Positions 61,219 to 64,000 of a stretch of DNA of 64,000 nt are shown here, one piece after another. Under the pieces are notes generated by a model, which searched no databases, was not told the DNA's origin, and saw nothing but the letters and a program-made list of their open reading frames with translations. Position numbers and translations under genes: made by a program. The DNA is from Pimelobacter simplex (GTDB taxonomy: Bacteria > Actinomycetota > Actinomycetes > Propionibacteriales > Nocardioidaceae). Location of the stretch: assembly GCF_024662235.1 (NCBI RefSeq), contig NZ_CP096277.1, positions 1 through 64,000 of the forward strand, written 5' to 3'. Within the stretch, counting starts at the first letter, position 1; the number at the start of each line of letters is the position of its first letter.

Positions 61219-64000
61219 ACGGCGCGGCTCGGGCGCGAGGCGTTCTCGGCAAGCCAGGTGGACGGGTCGACGTTGTCGGGGCCGTAGCTCGAGCCGTTCT
61301 TGAGGTGGACCTCGAAGTGGAGGTGGCAGCCCGAGACGTTGCCCTCCTTGCCGACCTGCCCGATCGGCTCGCCGGCGGCGACGGTCTGACCGCGGCTCAC
61401 GCTGATGTTCTGCATGTGGGCGTACCAGGTGGTGAGGCCTCCGGCGCCGGTGGTGACCTTCACCAGCTGGGGACCAGCCCAGGAGCGCTGGGTGGTGTCG
61501 ATCTCGATGGTGCCGGCGTGGGCGGCGTAGACGGTGGTCCCGCAGGGAGCCGAGAAGTCGGTGCCGGTGTGCCACTTGGACCAGTAGGGGCCGGTCTCGT
61601 GCCAGTTGTGGTTGTCGGCGCCGATGTACTTCGCCGGCACCGGGTAGACCACCTCGTCACAGCTCGCACCCTCGAGGCCGACCGGTGAGACCTTGGCGTT
61701 GGGCAGCACGTTGATGTGCGGGTGGTCCATGTGGTTGGCGGTAGCGGAGCCGCGGTCCTCCATCCGACGCCAGCCCTCGTCGGCTCGAGCGACGGACCAG
61801 ATCCGCTGGTACCAGATGATGTAGTCGATGCCGAGCTCGCGGGCGTGGGCCTGGGCGTAGGCCGCGAGTGCGTCTCCTTGGGCCTTGCCCGCGGGCGTCA
61901 GCGGGACCATGAAGTCGGCGGCGAGGCCAGCGGGGTGGCCGTTGGGATCGGTGGCGCTCGCGCGGTAGCCGCCGACGGTCTTGATGCCGAACATGGGGCC
62001 GAGGATGTTGACCAGCTGGGTCAGCTGGGGCTTGACCGGCCCGAGGTTGTAGTTGGTCTCGGTGGCGACGGCGCACCCGGCGCTGCTCCCGGCCGTGGTG
62101 GCGGTCACGAGCGGGTGGTCGGCGAGCTTGCTGGCCTTGGTGCTGTTGTCGACCTCGGCGCTGGCCCAGGTGAGGTTGGTGCCGTAGACGTGGTCGATCG
62201 GCGCGTCCTGCTTGGGCTTCATGCAGGGCTCGGCCGACCCGCCGAAGGCGTTGGTCAGCTCAGGGGTCAGGGCGCAGTGCGAGGAGTTGTTGCCGTCCTT
62301 GCCGTCGTTGAAGTCACCCAGGATCACCGCCGGGGTGCCGGTGCCGGCGAGCTCGGTCATCGTGGCCAGCTGCCGGCGGAGTGCCTCCTTGCGGTGCCCC
62401 GCGGCGTTCCCCTGGGTGTCGGCCGGGTTGTGGATGCTCCAGACCCAGATCACCTGCCCGGCGCTGGGGCCTCCAGCTGTGCCGGTGAGCTGGACCAGCG
62501 GCATACCGGTGTCCTTGCCGCCGAAGTAGGGGATGTCGACGAGACGGGCGTCGGTCTGCTCCCACTCGTTGCGGTCCCAGACCACCCGGTTCTGGGCCTT
62601 CCCGGTGGCCGGGTACATGCCCCACTTGGCTGCGTACTGGTTGGCCAGGGCCTTGGCCTGGGGCGGGTGGACCTCCTGGAGGCCGGCGATCGAGACGCCG
62701 GCGTTCTCGATGGTCCGCATGGCGCCGGGCAGTCGCTTGTCCCAGGTGCCGTATCCCGGCCGCTCGCCGGGCTGGTCGGTGTGGCCTGCGCCGAGCAGGT
62801 TGAGGGTGCCGACGGTGATCGGGTTGACGGTGTCGCCCTGGCAGTTGGCGACGTTGGTGGTGGAGCCGTCGTCGGGCAGGTCGGGCAGGTCTCCACCGAG
62901 CAGGTCGGTGATGTCGCCGGCGACGTCCTCCCACTGGGCGTAGGCGTCGGGGTAGCCGGAGCGCTGAACGGCCTGCGCGGCCTGGGTGAGGGTCATGCTC
63001 TGCCAGCCGGGGATGTCGAGCAGGCCGGGGTTCCCGGTGTGCTGGGCCTGGCCGAAGAAGGCACGCGCGGACAGCACCGGGTTGGTGATCTCGGCTCGGG
63101 TGCCCCAGCCCTGCGAGGGCCGCTGCTGGAACAGGCCACCGGAGTCACGGTCGCCGCCGGTGAGGTTGACCAGCTTGGACTCCTGGATCGCCGTGGCGAT
63201 CGCGACCTGCAGGCCGCGGCGGGGAATCTGGAGGTCGCGGGCGACCTGGGCGATGGTGATCGCGTTGCCGGCCTGCTCGCTCGTCATGGTCGGGTAGCCA
63301 GAGGCGAACCGCAGCCGCATCAGCTGGGCGAGCACGTCGCCGGCCGGCGGCGCGGCCGCTGTCCTCGAGGTGTGGGCGACGTTCACGACGCCGTCGGTGG
63401 TGGCCGCGGGCTCGGGGGCGGTCTCGGGGCCAGCGCCGTTCATGGCGATGCGCGCGGAGAGCCAGTGGTGGTCCGACACCATGGTGCCGTCCCAGCCCTG
63501 CTCGAGCCGGACGCCCTGGTACTGGGGGAAGAAGATGAAGTCGACGCCGTGGTTGTGCCAGGCGTAGCCGGCGGCCTTCATCTTCGCCGCGGCCGCCCAC
63601 GGCAGGTCGGTGTAGGAGGCCTGGGTGTTCATGTCGCCGCCGATGAGCACCGGGCCGTGCGCGGCGAGCGAGTTGCGCAGCTGCAGCAGGATGTCCATCC
63701 CGGCGCCGTACTGCTGGGGGCGGGTCAGCGGCGGGTTGCCGTGCTGCTTCGGCCAGCGGTGCGGGTTGGTCATGTGGTGGGTGGAGACCACCGACACCAC
63801 GGCGCCGTCGGCGCGCTCGAGGATCACCCAGGTGGCGAACCGGTCCCAGGTGACCGGCCGACCGTCGTAGAAGGTCTTGTCGTCGTCGACGAGCTGGACG
63901 CGGCCGCCGTTGGCCTTGGTCCAGGTCGACCGCTTCCAGAGCACGACGTTGCCCATGGCCTGCTCGGCACCGGCACCGGACTCCGACGGTGTCGACACTC
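61215..64000 (-). CDS. Multi-domain wall hydrolase with two EEP nuclease-like domains, 3' part
   Basis: More than 927 residues; the gene enters from the right edge. Counting from 63998: residues 1-186 are the C-terminal half of an EEP (DNase I-like) domain with VVSTHHM, IGGDMNTQ and SDHHWL. Residues 235-365 are a lysozyme-like domain (AIATAIQESKL, GGLFQQRPSQGW). Residues 390-635 are a second, complete EEP domain (TLNLL, GLQEVH, SIHNP, ILGDFND, APIDHV, LADHPL). Residues 650-765 resemble a D-Ala-D-Ala peptidase-like module (GHPAGLAADFM, HPHIN). Residues 790-905 are an M23 endopeptidase (HTGTDF, WYAHM, CHLHFEV). Wall hydrolases are normal parts of transfer systems; two nuclease-like domains in the same protein are not. 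N-terminus and signal peptide are outside the window. Confidence 0.88.
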   Translation of the reverse strand, partial: VSTPSESGAGAEQAMGNVVLWKRSTWTKANGGRVQLVDDDKTFYDGRPVTWDRFATWVILERADGAVVSVVSTHHMTNPHRWPKQHGNPPLTRPQQYGAGMDILLQLRNSLAAHGPVLIGGDMNTQASYTDLPWAAAAKMKAAGYAWHNHGVDFIFFPQYQGVRLEQGWDGTMVSDHHWLSARIAMNGAGPETAPEPAATTDGVVNVAHTSRTAAAPPAGDVLAQLMRLRFASGYPTMTSEQAGNAITIAQVARDLQIPRRGLQVAIATAIQESKLVNLTGGDRDSGGLFQQRPSQGWGTRAEITNPVLSARAFFGQAQHTGNPGLLDIPGWQSMTLTQAAQAVQRSGYPDAYAQWEDVAGDITDLLGGDLPDLPDDGSTTNVANCQGDTVNPITVGTLNLLGAGHTDQPGERPGYGTWDKRLPGAMRTIENAGVSIAGLQEVHPPQAKALANQYAAKWGMYPATGKAQNRVVWDRNEWEQTDARLVDIPYFGGKDTGMPLVQLTGTAGGPSAGQVIWVWSIHNPADTQGNAAGHRKEALRRQLATMTELAGTGTPAVILGDFNDGKDGNNSSHCALTPELTNAFGGSAEPCMKPKQDAPIDHVYGTNLTWASAEVDNSTKASKLADHPLVTATTAGSSAGCAVATETNYNLGPVKPQLTQLVNILGPMFGIKTVGGYRASATDPNGHPAGLAADFMVPLTPAGKAQGDALAAYAQAHARELGIDYIIWYQRIWSVARADEGWRRMEDRGSATANHMDHPHINVLPNAKVSPVGLEGASCDEVVYPVPAKYIGADNHNWHETGPYWSKWHTGTDFSAPCGTTVYAAHAGTIEIDTTQRSWAGPQLVKVTTGAGGLTTWYAHMQNISVSRGQTVAAGEPIGQVGKEGNVSGCHLHFEVHLKNGSSYGPDNVDPSTWLAENASRPSRAV

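Overview
The window looks like part of a large conjugative plasmid, or a plasmid-like integrative element, of a high-GC actinobacterium. Family Nocardioidaceae is a guess, not something the sequence proves. Pointers to Actinomycetota are the GC-rich sequence, frequent GTG starts, dense ATGA/GTGA gene overlaps, a LexA box of the TCGAAC-N4-GTTCGA type, TTGTCCACA/TTATCCACA DnaA-type boxes, and family content (DUF932, DUF4192, DUF4913, RES toxin, actinobacterial Tad proteins). No rRNA, tRNA, integrase, insertion sequence or CRISPR array was seen. Both ends of the window cut genes.

Layout. 1-7.1 kb (minus): a Tad/Flp pilus operon, in transcription order SAF protein, CpaE-like ATPase, CpaF ATPase, TadB, TadC, a small Flp-pilin-like protein, two TadE-like pseudopilins, a TadG-like protein and a LysM/BTAD-type membrane protein. 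7.4-14.8 kb: maintenance module with a double-HTH regulator, ParA plus a ribbon-helix-helix partner, an iteron-like repeat field, a 769-residue primase-type Rep, an accessory DNA-binding candidate and two unrecognised proteins. 15-23.3 kb: mostly small unrecognised genes on the minus strand, with a degenerate M48 protease, a secreted nuclease and a protein made of three DnaA domain IV DNA-binding modules. 23.3-41.2 kb: accessory island, containing a GntR regulator, an Xre/RES toxin-antitoxin pair, many predicted nucleases (DUF3883, CoiA-like, several PD-(D/E)XK, two GIY-YIG), an ARPP/ADP-ribosylglycohydrolase-phosphatase/TM0106-nuclease cluster and an SOS-linked pair of paralogues. 41.3-44.9 kb: DprA-DUF4192-SSB operon. 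45.2-49.4 kb: ParB-like protein, DUF932 and small genes. 49.5-57 kb: HNH gene, putative oriT region and a giant MobF relaxase-helicase-primase. 57-64 kb: intact M48 protease, DUF4913 protein, split VirD4 coupling protein and a very large cell-wall hydrolase that also carries two DNase I-like (EEP) domains.

The most striking structure is a bipartite sequence, GTGATCGC-N20-TAGGTGAC. It lies upstream of the Tad operon, the SSB-DprA operon, the coupling-protein operon, the relaxase and several small-gene operons, on both strands and with fixed spacing. It appears to tie pilus, DNA processing and transfer genes into one regulon. A second set of sites, DnaA-type boxes, sits in intergenic regions of the same element. 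The element also encodes a protein with three DnaA-type DNA-binding modules and no ATPase, which is an obvious but untested candidate regulator.

How the parts may work together (inference): Rep and ParA/RHH maintain the replicon. The relaxase nicks and unwinds it and may prime it in the recipient. The split coupling protein passes it to a secretion channel encoded outside the window. SSB and DprA protect the incoming strand. The Tad pilus and wall hydrolase handle contact and envelope passage. The central island carries anti-phage or anti-plasmid cargo.
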